Assembly (NCBI GenBank): GCA_025360015.1
Contig: JANYCZ010000011.1
Coordinates: 1 to 64,000 of the forward strand
Direction: 5' to 3'
Source: Verrucomicrobiota bacterium
Lineage (GTDB): Bacteria > Verrucomicrobiota > Verrucomicrobiia > Verrucomicrobiales > Verrucomicrobiaceae
Length of the DNA: 64,000 nucleotides
The notes under the pieces are model-generated. The model saw nothing but the letters and a program-made list of their open reading frames with translations, was not told the origin of the DNA and searched no databases. A program made the position numbers and the translations under genes. Below, in pieces: positions 33,093 to 42,207 of this stretch; position 1 is the stretch's first letter, and each line of letters begins with the position of its first letter.

Positions 33093-33125
33093 TCGTCCTT
33101 CTACTCGTCCTCGTCCTCGATCCTA
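33093..33125. repeat. CTCGTC-type hexamer microsatellite
   Basis: TCCTCGTCCTTCTACTCGTC, then CTCGTCCTCGATCCTA, immediately after the EamA gene. A longer version with the same closing CTCGATCCTA lies after the PEP carboxykinase gene at 40671-40735. Confidence 0.6.
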
Positions 33126-33227
33126 CAGCTCCGATTCCCCACAGAGCTCAATGTTCGCCGCCCTGTTCCCTGTCACTCGTAATCCATTTCATTTGGCGTC
33201 ATCTCTGCTTTGATCCCAGCCTCCCCA

Positions 33228-33821
33228 ATGGCCTCCGTCCTCGTCCTCTACGCCCATCCCGCACCTCACAAGTCGCGCATCAATCGCCGGCTCGCCGACG
33301 CCGCGCGTGAAGTGGACGGCGTCACCTTCCGCGATCTCTACGAGCTCTATCCCGATTTCCTCATCGATGTGCAAGAGGAGCAAAAACTGCTCAGCGAGCA
33401 TGACGTCATCGTTCTCCAGCATCCCTTCTACTGGTACAGCGCGCCCTCTCTGGTGAAGGAATACCTCGATCTCGTGCTCACCCATGGCTGGGCCTACGGG
33501 GAAGGGGGCACCGCCCTGCAGGGCAAGATCCTGCTGCACGCCATCAGCGCCGGCGGCTCCGAAGAAGTTTACTGCTCGCAGGGGCGCAATCGCTTCACCA
33601 TCCGCCAGCTCCTCGCGCCCTTTGATCAAACCGCCTTCCTCTGCGGCCTGCGCTATCTGGCCCCCCACGTCATTCACGGTGCCAATGAACTCGCCGATGC
33701 CGCCAGCATCCAGCCCTTGGCACAGGGCTACGCACGCCTCCTCAAAGCCCTGCGGGACGAAACGCTGCCTCTGGATCAGGCCGCTGCGGCACACAAAATA
33801 AACGACCTCATCCCTGCGTAA
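33228..33821 (+). CDS. KefG/KefF-like NAD(P)H oxidoreductase
   Basis: A 197-residue flavodoxin-fold protein, the ancillary subunit that activates Kef potassium efflux systems. MASVLVLYAHPAPHKSRINR carries the flavin/phosphate-binding start. The family-specific VLQHPFYWYSAPSLVKEYLD and LTHGWAYGEGG are present, as is HAISAGGSEEVY. It lies 6 nt before the Kef-type antiporter gene, as kefG-kefB and kefF-kefC do in E. coli. The ATG at 33228 is chosen; the frame extends to 33210. Confidence 0.92.
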   Translation: MASVLVLYAHPAPHKSRINRRLADAAREVDGVTFRDLYELYPDFLIDVQEEQKLLSEHDVIVLQHPFYWYSAPSLVKEYLDLVLTHGWAYGEGGTALQGKILLHAISAGGSEEVYCSQGRNRFTIRQLLAPFDQTAFLCGLRYLAPHVIHGANELADAASIQPLAQGYARLLKALRDETLPLDQAAAAHKINDLIPA

Positions 33822-33827
33822 AACCCG

Positions 33828-35690
33828 ATGCACGATCCGCATTTTTTCCTCTCCGCCTTCATCTACCTCGGTGCCGCCGTGCTCCTCGTGCCCGTCGCGC
33901 ATCGTCTCGGGCTCGGCAGCGTGCTCGGCTATCTCATCGGCGGAGCGCTGATCGGCCCCTTTGCACTCGGCTGGGTCGGCGGTACGCAGGGAGAGGAAGC
34001 GATGCACTTCGCAGAATTTGGCGTCGTCATCATGCTCTTCATGATCGGCCTCGAACTCGAACCCGCCCGCCTCTGGCGCATGCGCGGCCCCATCTTCGGC
34101 CTCGGTGGCTTGCAGGTCTTCCTCACTGCCCTGGCAGTCATGGGCATCGCCATGGCCTTCGGTTTGGAAGCCAGGCCCGCCATCGCCACCGGCTTGATTT
34201 TGGCTCTCTCCTCCACCGCCATCGTCATTCAGACCCTCCAGGAAAAAGCCCTCATGCGCACCGATGGCGGTGCCGACTCCTTCGCCGTGCTGCTCTTCCA
34301 GGACATCTCCGTCATCCCCATGCTCGCGGTGTTCCCGCTCCTCGCCGCCAGCGTCACCAAGCTGGAGCACCACGGCTGGCTGCAGGCGCTCCCCCACTGG
34401 GCCCAGCCCCTCGTCACCCTCGGCGCCGTCGTCGCCATCGTCGTCGCCGGCCAGTTCATCGTCCCCCGCGGCTTTGCCATCCTCGCCAAGACCGGCCTCC
34501 GCGAGCTTCTCACCGCCGCTGCACTTCTCTTGATCGTCGGCGTCGCCCTCCTCATGACACAGGTTGGTCTGTCCCCCGCACTCGGTGCCTTTGTTGCAGG
34601 CGTCGTGCTTGCCGGCAGCCACTACCGCCATGAGCTGGAGAGCGACCTTGAGCCCTTCAAAGGCCTCCTCCTCGGCCTCTTCTTCCTCGCCGTCGGTGCC
34701 TCGCTCGACTTCAGCGTCATCGCCGCAAAGCCACTCCTCGTCGCCGCGCTCGTCGCAGCATTGATCCTCCTCAAAGCGGCCGTCATGTTTATCATCGCCA
34801 CGTTTCTCAAAATTCGCGGCAGCCACCGCTGGCTCCTCTCGCTCGCCCTCGCCCAGGGCGGTGAATTCGCCTTCGCTCTGCTGTCCATGGCCATCCAGCA
34901 GGAGATCCTCGAAGCCGAAACCGCCCGCCTCCTCGTCGCCGTGGTCGCCCTCTCCATGGCCGTCACACCGCTGCTCTTCATCATCTATGAGCGCGTTATT
35001 GCGCCCCGCTACACCGCCATCAGCCGCGAGGAGCGTGCTCCAGATCGAATTGACGAACACGCCCCCGTCATCCTCGCTGGCTTCGGCCGCTTCGGCAATT
35101 TCGTCGGCCGCTTCATGATGTCCCAGGGCGTCAAAGTCACCGTGCTGGAAAGCGATCCCGATCACGTGGACATGCTGCGCAAATTCGGTTTCAAAGTGTT
35201 CTATGGCGACGCCACCCGCCTCAGCCTCCTGCATGCCGCCGGCATTGAGCAGGCCTGCCTGCTCATCATCGCTCTCGCGGACCAGGCCAAGGTCGCAAAG
35301 CTCGTCACCGAAGTGCGCGAGAAATTTCCGAAACTGCGCATCCTCGCCCGTGCCCACGACTACGATCAGCGCTTCGAACTCATGGGCCTCGGCCTCGCCG
35401 CCGAAGACACCGTGCACGAGCAGATGGGCAGCGCCCAGGAGCTCGCCGTCCGCGCCCTCCGTGCCTTGGGGAAACCCGCTTACGCCACCGAGCGCGCCGC
35501 CCGCCATTGGCGTCGCTACGACGAAGAAACCGTGCACCTCCTCGTCCCCGTCCACGAAGACGAAGATGCCTACGCCAGCATCGTCCGCGAACGCCGCATC
35601 GAGCTCACCCAGCTCTTCGAAAAAGACCGCGCCGAATTGCCCGACCTCAGCGACAAAGGCTGGGAGATCAGCCGCGCCGAAGAAACCTAG
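33828..35690 (+). CDS. Glutathione-regulated-type K+/H+ antiporter (KefB/KefC)
   Basis: A 620-residue monovalent cation:proton antiporter-2. About 12 membrane helices (residues 1-390) include LGYLIGGALIGPFALGW, EFGVVIMLFMIGLELEPARLW and ALSSTAIVIQTLQEK. A cytoplasmic RCK/TrkA-N domain begins at about 405 (VILAGFGRFGNFVGRFMM, then VTVLESDPDHVDMLRKFG). In enterobacteria such systems release K+ and acidify the cytoplasm when glutathione adducts of electrophiles bind. Together with its KefG-like partner it fits the electrophile-handling enzymes upstream. Whether this organism uses glutathione is not known from the window. Confidence 0.92.
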   Translation: MHDPHFFLSAFIYLGAAVLLVPVAHRLGLGSVLGYLIGGALIGPFALGWVGGTQGEEAMHFAEFGVVIMLFMIGLELEPARLWRMRGPIFGLGGLQVFLTALAVMGIAMAFGLEARPAIATGLILALSSTAIVIQTLQEKALMRTDGGADSFAVLLFQDISVIPMLAVFPLLAASVTKLEHHGWLQALPHWAQPLVTLGAVVAIVVAGQFIVPRGFAILAKTGLRELLTAAALLLIVGVALLMTQVGLSPALGAFVAGVVLAGSHYRHELESDLEPFKGLLLGLFFLAVGASLDFSVIAAKPLLVAALVAALILLKAAVMFIIATFLKIRGSHRWLLSLALAQGGEFAFALLSMAIQQEILEAETARLLVAVVALSMAVTPLLFIIYERVIAPRYTAISREERAPDRIDEHAPVILAGFGRFGNFVGRFMMSQGVKVTVLESDPDHVDMLRKFGFKVFYGDATRLSLLHAAGIEQACLLIIALADQAKVAKLVTEVREKFPKLRILARAHDYDQRFELMGLGLAAEDTVHEQMGSAQELAVRALRALGKPAYATERAARHWRRYDEETVHLLVPVHEDEDAYASIVRERRIELTQLFEKDRAELPDLSDKGWEISRAEET

Positions 35691-35709
35691 CGGGCAGCAT
35701 GTGCAGACT

Positions 35710-35756
35710 GTAGGATGGGTGTGGCGACAGCCCGCCCGTCTGCGAGCGTGTCGCAA
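35710..35756. repeat. Interspersed repeat, family B (copy 2)
   Basis: GTAGGATGGGTGTGGCGACA, GCCCGCCCGTCTGCGAGC, GTGTCGCAA: nearly identical to 12077-12123. The remaining sequence to 35897 includes a GCGCGGTGGCCCTCACATTT block related to 18600-18640. Confidence 0.75.
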
Positions 35757-35897
35757 CACCACCGCGATTTCGCATAACACAGGATCTATTGGCGGTGCGC
35801 GTCCTTCTCTTCCCACCAGCCTAGCGCGCGGTGGCCCTCACATTTCATGCGCGGTTCTGGAGAGTCACCGGACACCCATTGCATCCAGCATCCAGCC

Positions 35898-36530
35898 CTA
35901 CTTCGCCGTCAGCTTAATATTCCGGAACCAAGTCTCATCCCCATGCTCCGTCAGCATGATCTTCCCCTTGCCCGGCGCAAAGCCTTCCTTGCTCTTAAAC
36001 TTGCTCTTCGCGATCCGCTCCTGCCACTCCGGCGTCGTCGTGTCCGCTTCGCACGCCAGCGCACCATTCAGCCAATGCTGGATCTTCCCATCCTGCACCA
36101 CGATCTTGCTCGTGTTCCACTCACCCGCCGGCTTCACCAGCTTGCCTTCCACCGGCTCCTTGATGTCATAAATCGAACCCGTCGTATGCGAGCCGCCCTT
36201 GAGCCCATCCGGATGACCGCTGTCATCGATCATCTGATACTCAATGCCCAGCCATTCCTTCCCGCCCACCTTGGTCACCCAGTACTTGATGCCATTGTTG
36301 CCCTTCGGATTCACCTTCCATTCCCACTCCAGCTCAAAGTTCGAGTACTCATTCTTCGAGATCAGCGCGCCGCCACCTTTGCCGTTGAGATGGATCGTAT
36401 CACCTTCCGTCGTCCAGCCACCGGAAGGAGCAGCATCCTTGGTGTCCGTAAAATCAGCAAGGGTCAGAGTGACCGGCTCAGCAGCCGTGGCGAATGAAGC
36501 AAGAGCGAGAAGAGAAAGCAGCGTGCGCAT
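35898..36530 (-). CDS. Secreted DUF1080 (3-keto-disaccharide hydrolase-like)
   Basis: A 210-residue exported protein of the DUF1080 (LamG/concanavalin-like) family, very common in PVC and Bacteroidetes bacteria; some members cleave 3-keto-glycosides. The signal peptide is MRTLLSLLALASFATAAEP. The body has the family landmarks GGALISKNEYSNFELEWEWK, GNNGIKYWVTK, LGIEYQMIDDSGHPDGLKGG, TGSIYDIKEPVEGKLVKPAGEWN and IMLTEHGDETWFRNIKL. The start at 36530 is chosen for the signal peptide. Divergent from the SGNH hydrolase gene. Confidence 0.9.
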   Translation of the reverse strand: MRTLLSLLALASFATAAEPVTLTLADFTDTKDAAPSGGWTTEGDTIHLNGKGGGALISKNEYSNFELEWEWKVNPKGNNGIKYWVTKVGGKEWLGIEYQMIDDSGHPDGLKGGSHTTGSIYDIKEPVEGKLVKPAGEWNTSKIVVQDGKIQHWLNGALACEADTTTPEWQERIAKSKFKSKEGFAPGKGKIMLTEHGDETWFRNIKLTAK

Positions 36531-36637
36531 GGTGGTTGGTAAATGAAGTCGCACCATCAAACGTCGTGAAGACGTACTTGCCAGCATCTTTTTAACCCGC
36601 TGATATTCCCGCACCACCGCCACGTTAACTCCGCCAC

Positions 36638-37453
36638 ATGAAATCCGTCCTCCTCTTCCTCGCCTTCGTCGGCCTGTCCCACGCCCAGCTCAAACCCCAA
36701 AACGAACCCACCAACGCCGCCGAAGCCGCCGCCAAGAAAGCTGCCGAGGACAAGGCAGTCGATGAAAAATATCAGGCTTTGAAAGCCACGCTCCCGCCCG
36801 ATCAGCAGGCCTGGGAAACCGTGCTCGAACAAAATCTCGGCAACGGCTTCTACCTTCCCCTGCACAAGAAAGACAAAATCGCCGGCCGCTCGAACGCCTG
36901 GGACTTCGTGCAGGACGACCCCAAGCTCCCCCGCGTCCTCCTCATCGGCGACTCCATCTCACGCGGCTACACCCTCGATGTGCGCAAAGCCATGACCGGC
37001 ATAGCCAACGTGCATCGCGCCCCCGAAAACTGCGGCCCCACCGCCAACGGCGTCAAGAAAATCGACATCTGGCTCGGCGACGGCAAATGGGACGTCATCC
37101 ACTTCAACTTCGGCATCCACGATCGCAAAACACCCGCCGCAGACTACGAGCAGCGCCTTGAAACCCTCATCGCCCGCATGCAAAAAACCGGCGCAAAAAT
37201 CATCTTCGCCACCACCACGCCCGTCCCACCCGACACCAAAGACGGCCCCGAAATCGTCACTCAAATCGCCGAGAAAAACGCCATCGCCCTCCGCGTCATG
37301 AAACAGCACCACATCGCCATTGATGACCTCCACGCCTTCCTCGCTCCGCAGCTCACAGGCATCGCCAATCCACAAGACGTTCACTTCAACGCCAAAGGCT
37401 ACGAACTCATGGGCCAGCAAGTCGCACGCTCAATTGAGGCAGTGCTGAAGTAA
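36638..37453 (+). CDS. Secreted SGNH/GDSL-type hydrolase
   Basis: A 271-residue exported esterase-like protein. Signal peptide MKSVLLFLAFVGLSHAQ. The nucleophile block I is VLLIGDSISRGYT (Ser in GDS), the oxyanion Asn/Gly block is HFNFGIHD, with an unusual NFG-I-HD instead of GxND, and block V is NPQDVHFNAKGYELMG with Asp and His three residues apart. It is therefore probably an active esterase of the lysophospholipase L1/acetylxylan type. Followed 13 nt later by the amidotransferase-like gene. Confidence 0.87.
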   Translation: MKSVLLFLAFVGLSHAQLKPQNEPTNAAEAAAKKAAEDKAVDEKYQALKATLPPDQQAWETVLEQNLGNGFYLPLHKKDKIAGRSNAWDFVQDDPKLPRVLLIGDSISRGYTLDVRKAMTGIANVHRAPENCGPTANGVKKIDIWLGDGKWDVIHFNFGIHDRKTPAADYEQRLETLIARMQKTGAKIIFATTTPVPPDTKDGPEIVTQIAEKNAIALRVMKQHHIAIDDLHAFLAPQLTGIANPQDVHFNAKGYELMGQQVARSIEAVLK

Positions 37454-37466
37454 ATCCCCTCATTCC

Positions 37467-38318
37467 ATGAACACCTTTCACTCACTGCTGCCCTTGCTTC
37501 TGCTCCTTGGCGGGCTCCCTCCGCTGTCTGCGCAGGATCAAAAGAAACCGGCCCCGCCCAAATTTGTGACCCCGCCGGATGCAAACGGGATGAAGACCAT
37601 CATCGCTCCCCCGGTGAAAACGCGGGAGCTCAAGGTCGGCATCTACCGTGGCCCCGGCTCACCTCAGGGCGGCGTGGACAGTGTCACCAATGTCCTCAAG
37701 CCTTTCCCACAGGTGCAGGTGGTTGTCCTCAGCGAGCGCGACGTGGGCACCCTCAATCTCAGTGCTTATGATGTGCTCGTGTTCCCCGGCGGCTCCGGCT
37801 CCGGCCAGTCCAAAGGCATCGGCGAAGCAGGCCTGAAAAACGTGCGCGACTTTGTGAGCAGCGGCGGCGGCTACGTCGGCATCTGTGGCGGCGCTTATCT
37901 CGCCTGCTCAAACTTCAGCTGGGGCCTCGGCATTCTCAATGCAGGCACCGTTTCCAACAAATGGATGCGTGGTCAGGCCATGCTCGATCTGCAACTCGCC
38001 CCCGCCGGTGAGCAAATCCTCGGCCATGTGAAAGGTCCCTTCAAAGTGCGCTATCACAACGGCCCCATCCTCAAGCCCGCACATCGCACCGACATTCCCG
38101 CCTACACTACCGTCACCGTTTTCAAAACCGAAGTCGCCGAAAATGGTACCCCCGTCGGTGTGCAGGTCAATTCACCCGCGCATGTCATCAGCACCTTTGG
38201 CAAAGGCCGCGTCTTCATTTCCAGCCCGCATCCTGAGAGCACCCCAGGCCTCGAAAACTTCATCCCTCGCTGCATTTTCTGGGCAGCCAGGGACAAGGCC
38301 CCCACCGCACTCCCATGA
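37467..38318 (+). CDS. Secreted BPL_N/glutamine-amidotransferase-like protein
   Basis: A 283-residue exported protein. After a signal peptide (LLPLLLLLGGLPPLSAQ) comes a class-I amidotransferase-like fold: VGIYRGPGSPQGGVDSV, YDVLVFPGGSGSGQSKGIG and the nucleophile elbow YVGICGGAYLACS with Cys in GxCGG. Later VRYHNGPIL and GRVFISSPHPE follow, the latter supplying the His. This matches the BPL_N (biotin-ligase N-terminal-like) family. Substrate unknown; a secreted location excludes an ordinary ammonia-channelling role. Confidence 0.82.
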   Translation: MNTFHSLLPLLLLLGGLPPLSAQDQKKPAPPKFVTPPDANGMKTIIAPPVKTRELKVGIYRGPGSPQGGVDSVTNVLKPFPQVQVVVLSERDVGTLNLSAYDVLVFPGGSGSGQSKGIGEAGLKNVRDFVSSGGGYVGICGGAYLACSNFSWGLGILNAGTVSNKWMRGQAMLDLQLAPAGEQILGHVKGPFKVRYHNGPILKPAHRTDIPAYTTVTVFKTEVAENGTPVGVQVNSPAHVISTFGKGRVFISSPHPESTPGLENFIPRCIFWAARDKAPTALP

Positions 38319-38325
38319 CCACGCG

Positions 38326-38620
38326 GCCCCACGTTGTTCTGCAGTCCCCGCTTCAGCCGTTCCGGTTCTTCGTTCGTAGCTTCAGCTCCTCTCGTAATCG
38401 TCCTGCGTCCACCACTCGCTCCATTCGACGCCGCCTCCAGCACACCTCCCCCAGACGCGCGCACATCAGCATCTTTTAAGAACCATCTCTGCGGCGTTCC
38501 AGCTCTGCGGTTTAGAAATCAGCGCTTCCTTCGCTCCACCGCATCACAAACCCAGCTCACGTTTTGTAGTGCCGATTTTCCTGTCCTTCGTACCTCGAGC
38601 GAAGCCGGAAGCCTTGGCGA
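38326..38620. repeat. Interspersed repeat family C, two diverged copies
   Basis: TTCTGCAGTCCCCGCTTCAG then CCGTTCCGG at about 38337-38366, and GTTTTGTAGTGCCGATTTTC then CTGTCCTTCGTACCTC at 38561-38600. Better preserved relatives with the palindrome CCGGCTTCAGCCGG are at 40814 and 40963. No gene is seen in 38319-38832. Confidence 0.6.
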
Positions 38621-38832
38621 ATGCTCCCCTGGATTCGTCACATCCACCTTCCGTGTATTCCGTGATTCACACTCCGCCCCCCCCCTCCGGCCATTCCCTT
38701 GCCCACCATTCCTTTGCCAAAAACAGCGCACCCTTCCCCCGCCCACCTTTCGCCAAAATAAGCGAAGCTTATGCAGTGGACTTTTGGCACGAAATCCGCG
38801 TGAATCACCCCCTCCCAACCCATTGCCCACGC

Positions 38833-40659
38833 ATGCCCACCATTTCTTCGTCGAAACCCCTCAGCAAAAACATTCATCTTCAGCGCTGGGTCGGAAAAAT
38901 GGCCGCACTCTGCAAGCCCGACAAGATCCACTGGGTGGACGGCTCCAAGACCGAATACGACCGCCTGTGCAATGAAATGGTCGAAGCCGGCACCTTCACC
39001 CGCCTCAATCAAAAGCAGTGGCCCGGCTGCTTCTACGCCAAGTCAGACCCCACCGACGTCGCCCGCGTCGAAGAGCGCACCTTCATCTGCAGCAACTCCA
39101 AAGACGGTGCCGGCCCCACCAACAACTGGGTCAACCCCTTCGAAATGAAGGACACCCTGCGCAAGCTCTTCAATGGCAGCATGCGCGGCCGCACCATGTA
39201 CGTCCTCGCCTTCAGCATGGGCCCCGTCGATTCCCCCATGTCACAGATCGGCGTCCAGCTCACCGATTCCCCCTACGTCGTCGTCAACATGCGCATCATG
39301 GCCCGCATCGGCAAAAAAGTGTTCGAGAAAATCGACCAGTCCAAGAAGCGCGTCGTCCCATGTCTGCACTCCGTCGGTGCCCCCCTCAAGAAAGGCCAGA
39401 AGGACGTCCCCTGGCCCTGCAACAAAGAGAAGTACATCGTTCATTTCCCCGAATCCCGCGAGATCTGGAGCTACGGTTCCGGCTACGGCGGCAATGCCCT
39501 CCTCGGCAAAAAATGCTTCGCCCTTCGCATCGCCTCCGCCATGGCCCGCGATGAAGGCTGGATGGCCGAGCACATGCTCATCCTCGGCGTCGAAGACCCC
39601 AAAGGCAAAAAGACCTACGTCGCCGCCGCCTTCCCCTCCGCCTGCGGCAAGACCAATTTCGCCATGCTCATTCCACCCCAGCACTTTGTACAAAAAGGCT
39701 GGAAGGTCTGGACCGTTGGCGACGACATCGCCTGGATCAAACCCGGTGCCGATGGCCGTCTCCATGCCATCAATCCCGAAGCAGGGTTCTTCGGCGTCGC
39801 CCCCGGCACCAGCGACAAGACCAATCCCAACGCCATGGCCTCGCTGCGGAAGAACACCATCTTCACCAACGTCGCCCTCACCCCCGACGGCGGCGTCTGG
39901 TGGGAAGGCATGACCGACACGCCCCCTCCGCAGTGCACTGACTGGCAGGGTAATCCCTGGACCCCTGAAATCGCCAAGGAGAAAGGCACCAAGGCCGCGC
40001 ATCCAAACTCCCGTTTCACCGCCCCCGCTTCGCAGTGCCCCACCATTGATCCCGATTGGGAAAAGCCCGAAGGCGTCCCCATCAGCGCCATCATCTTCGG
40101 CGGCCGCCGCGCCACCACCATGCCCCTCGTCTATCAGGCCTTCAACTGGAGCGGCGGTGTGTACACCGGCGCCACCATGGGCAGCGAGATGACTGCCGCC
40201 GCCGCAGGCACCATCGGCAAAGTCCGCCGCGATCCCATGGCCATGCTCCCCTTCTGCGGCTACAACATGGGCGACTACTTCCGCCACTGGATCTCCATGC
40301 AGCGCACCCTCAGCGAGACACCCCGCATCTTTCACGTCAACTGGTTCCGCAAAGACGCCAATGGGAAATTCCTCTGGCCCGGCTTCAGCGAAAACATGCG
40401 CGTGCTCAAATGGATCGTTGATCGCGCCAACGGCCACGGCAAATCCAAGGAAACCCCCATCGGCTGGGTGCCCCAATACGAAGACATCGACTGGAAAGGC
40501 CTCGACTTCCCCAAAGAAAAATTCGAAGAGCTCCAGCGCTTCGACCGCGCCGCTTGGCGCGCCGAGATCCTCTCCCACGAAGAACTCTTCCTCGATCTCA
40601 AGAGCCACCTCCCCAAAGAACTCATCTACGAACGCGAGCTCCTCATCTGCCGCATGTGA
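38833..40659 (+). CDS. pckG: Phosphoenolpyruvate carboxykinase (GTP)
   Basis: Converts oxaloacetate and GTP to phosphoenolpyruvate, CO2 and GDP in gluconeogenesis. The 608-residue protein has the GTP-type signature [13 protein letters not shown] with the reactive Cys271 in the P-loop. Metal and substrate motifs are [26 protein letters not shown] and [11 protein letters not shown], and the C-terminal [20 protein letters not shown] is conserved in the GTP class. The frame is open to 38569, but the upstream part translates repeat DNA, so the ATG at 38833 ([13 protein letters not shown]) is chosen. No neighbouring gluconeogenic gene. Confidence 0.96.
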   Translation: MPTISSSKPLSKNIHLQRWVGKMAALCKPDKIHWVDGSKTEYDRLCNEMVEAGTFTRLNQKQWPGCFYAKSDPTDVARVEERTFICSNSKDGAGPTNNWVNPFEMKDTLRKLFNGSMRGRTMYVLAFSMGPVDSPMSQIGVQLTDSPYVVVNMRIMARIGKKVFEKIDQSKKRVVPCLHSVGAPLKKGQKDVPWPCNKEKYIVHFPESREIWSYGSGYGGNALLGKKCFALRIASAMARDEGWMAEHMLILGVEDPKGKKTYVAAAFPSACGKTNFAMLIPPQHFVQKGWKVWTVGDDIAWIKPGADGRLHAINPEAGFFGVAPGTSDKTNPNAMASLRKNTIFTNVALTPDGGVWWEGMTDTPPPQCTDWQGNPWTPEIAKEKGTKAAHPNSRFTAPASQCPTIDPDWEKPEGVPISAIIFGGRRATTMPLVYQAFNWSGGVYTGATMGSEMTAAAAGTIGKVRRDPMAMLPFCGYNMGDYFRHWISMQRTLSETPRIFHVNWFRKDANGKFLWPGFSENMRVLKWIVDRANGHGKSKETPIGWVPQYEDIDWKGLDFPKEKFEELQRFDRAAWRAEILSHEELFLDLKSHLPKELIYERELLICRM

Positions 40660-40670
40660 CCAGCCCGGTT

Positions 40671-40735
40671 CGTCCTCCTCCTCAAACTCAAACTCGAACT
40701 CGAACTCGTCCTCGAACTCGTCCTCGATCCTATCC
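40671..40735. repeat. CTCAAA/CTCGAA/CTCGTC hexamer microsatellite
   Basis: A run of imperfect hexamers (CTCCTCAAACTCAAACTCGA, then ACTCGAACTCGTCCTCGAAC) ending CTCGATCCTATCC, right after the pckG stop. It resembles 33093-33125. Confidence 0.75.
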
Positions 40736-40808
40736 CTCCCTTTAGTCGCCACGCCTTCGACCAATCAAGAACGCAGCTTCCTCTTTTAGACTGCAGTTGC
40801 GCAGGCCG

Positions 40809-41050
40809 CACCCCATGTTTTGTAGTCCCGGCTTCAGCCGGTTCCGGCGTGTTATGCGCCCACCTCCGCCCCGCCATTCGTGCCCTCAGTCTGCCCTTGC
40901 TGAAAACCCTCCCTCTACTTTGGGTTGCTGTCACCCAGCGCGGCACGAGAGCAGTCCCACCCCATGTTTTGCAGTCCCGACTTTCGTGTCCTCCGCAGCT
41001 TTAGCGAAGGAGGCAGCCAATTCCGGTGTGTTACCCACCCACCTCCGCGC
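40809..41050. repeat. Interspersed repeat family C, two better copies
   Basis: CCCCATGTTTTGTAGTCCCG, GCTTCAGCCGGTTCCGGCGT, GTTATGCGCCCACCTCCG at 40811-40868, and CCCCATGTTTTGCAGTCCCG, then an insert, ATTCCGGTGTGTTACCCACC, CACCTCCGCGCCC at 40960-41052. The two copies share order and spacing, but the second carries about 30 nt between the palindrome halves. Confidence 0.75.
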
Positions 41051-41052
41051 CC

Positions 41053-42201
41053 GCAATTCAGACACTCATAACATTTCCGAAACCGATTTCAGGAAGCGTA
41101 TTATCACCATGTTCTTTGAAGTCGAAGCAATCCTCGATTTTGCCAAACAGCGGCGCAAGTAGCGGCGAACGCATCCAATCTCTGCCCCTTTGTCAGCCCC
41201 GGCAAAGGCTGAATAGCACGCGTTGAAGTCATTTCCCTCAAAACCAAGCCCGCCAAGAAATCCTGACGTCACTGAACGGTCCTCGCTCAAAGCGGTTAAA
41301 TAATAATAGGATCAGCCGAAGGGTGGAAATATTCAAAGTGCGACGCTCCAGCGCCAGCAAAGTAGTCCGCACAGTCCCCTGTGCGGCGCTCCGCTATCTC
41401 CCACCACTCCGAACCACACTGTCGTTCAAATCAGCTTGCCAGCAAAGGTCCGCATCTCGCGAAGTGCGCCGAAAGCCATCCTCTGTGCGGTTTCTGGACT
41501 GTCATCCACGCTAGGAACAGCTCACAGGGCTGCACGGACAGTTATCTACCCCCGCCATCCGCTACTAAACCTCAACAGGCTTGCTAAGGACATGCATCGT
41601 TAATTCCGAAGGTCTAAGCCCCTCAAGCAGCGCGCCAGCGTCGTGGAATGCCGAGGCAAAGATGCAAGGCGCAACCTGCATCGACGACACCGCTTTCGCC
41701 AGCCGGACACGTATTCTCCGTCCTCACCCCACCCCCCAGCCTCCGAAAACCACATCGCGCCAAAACCCGCCTCACGCGCTCCAAAACGCTTTCGCGTCCA
41801 AGCGCACACTAGAACCTCTCACCCCGCACCAGCCACTCCAGCGCTCGCAACAACGCGCCAGCGTCGTGGAGTTCGGAGGCACAGATGCAAGGCGCAAGCC
41901 TGCATCGACGACACCGCTTTCGCGAGGTGAAGCCCGTCCTTCTTCCTCAGCCCGCCCTCCAGCCTCCCATCGCTTCCTTGGCAGGCAGACGTCATATTCC
42001 GCCTCCTCGCTCCGCCACCCTCCGACCCCAACGGGGTCGCGTAAGATAGCAAAGGGTTTCCGCGTGTCCTACGTAGCTCGCAGAGCGAAGGAGGAATCCT
42101 CAGCGAGCACCGCCTTGGGTCACCGCCCCCAACTCCGGAAAGCAAACCCATCACGCCGCCACACTCCGCGGCCACCGCAGCGTTTGCAACCCGCCCCCGC
42201 C
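41053..42201. other. Repeat and debris zone without a confident gene
   Basis: I see no credible intact gene here. A direct repeat of about 70 bp (CGCGCCAGCGTCGTGGA to CATCGACGACACCGCTTTCG) occurs at 41633-41700 and 41854-41926. A family A relative with CCTCAGCGAGCACCGCCTTG, GGTCACC and CCGGAAAGCAAACCCATCAC lies at 42096-42155. GTCCGCACAGTCCCCTGTGC then GGCGC near 41370 is another palindrome. The zone abuts the low-GC operon and looks like a recombination-prone border. Confidence 0.5.
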
Positions 42202-42207
42202 TCCACC

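Noticed and set aside
33189..35816. An 875-codon open frame on the minus strand opposite the KefG/KefB genes
   Set aside because: It is a shadow: extremely Gly/Glu/Asp/His-rich with no domain, and fully antisense to two genes with clear family motifs. High GC keeps antisense frames open.
39241..40764. A 507-codon minus-strand frame opposite pckG
   Set aside because: Low-complexity acidic translation (including a translated CTCGAA microsatellite) and fully antisense to a well-supported enzyme gene.
41581..42207. The first 200 codons of the frame that ends at 42405
   Set aside because: They translate the 70-bp direct repeat and a family A repeat; only the last 65 codons look like protein.
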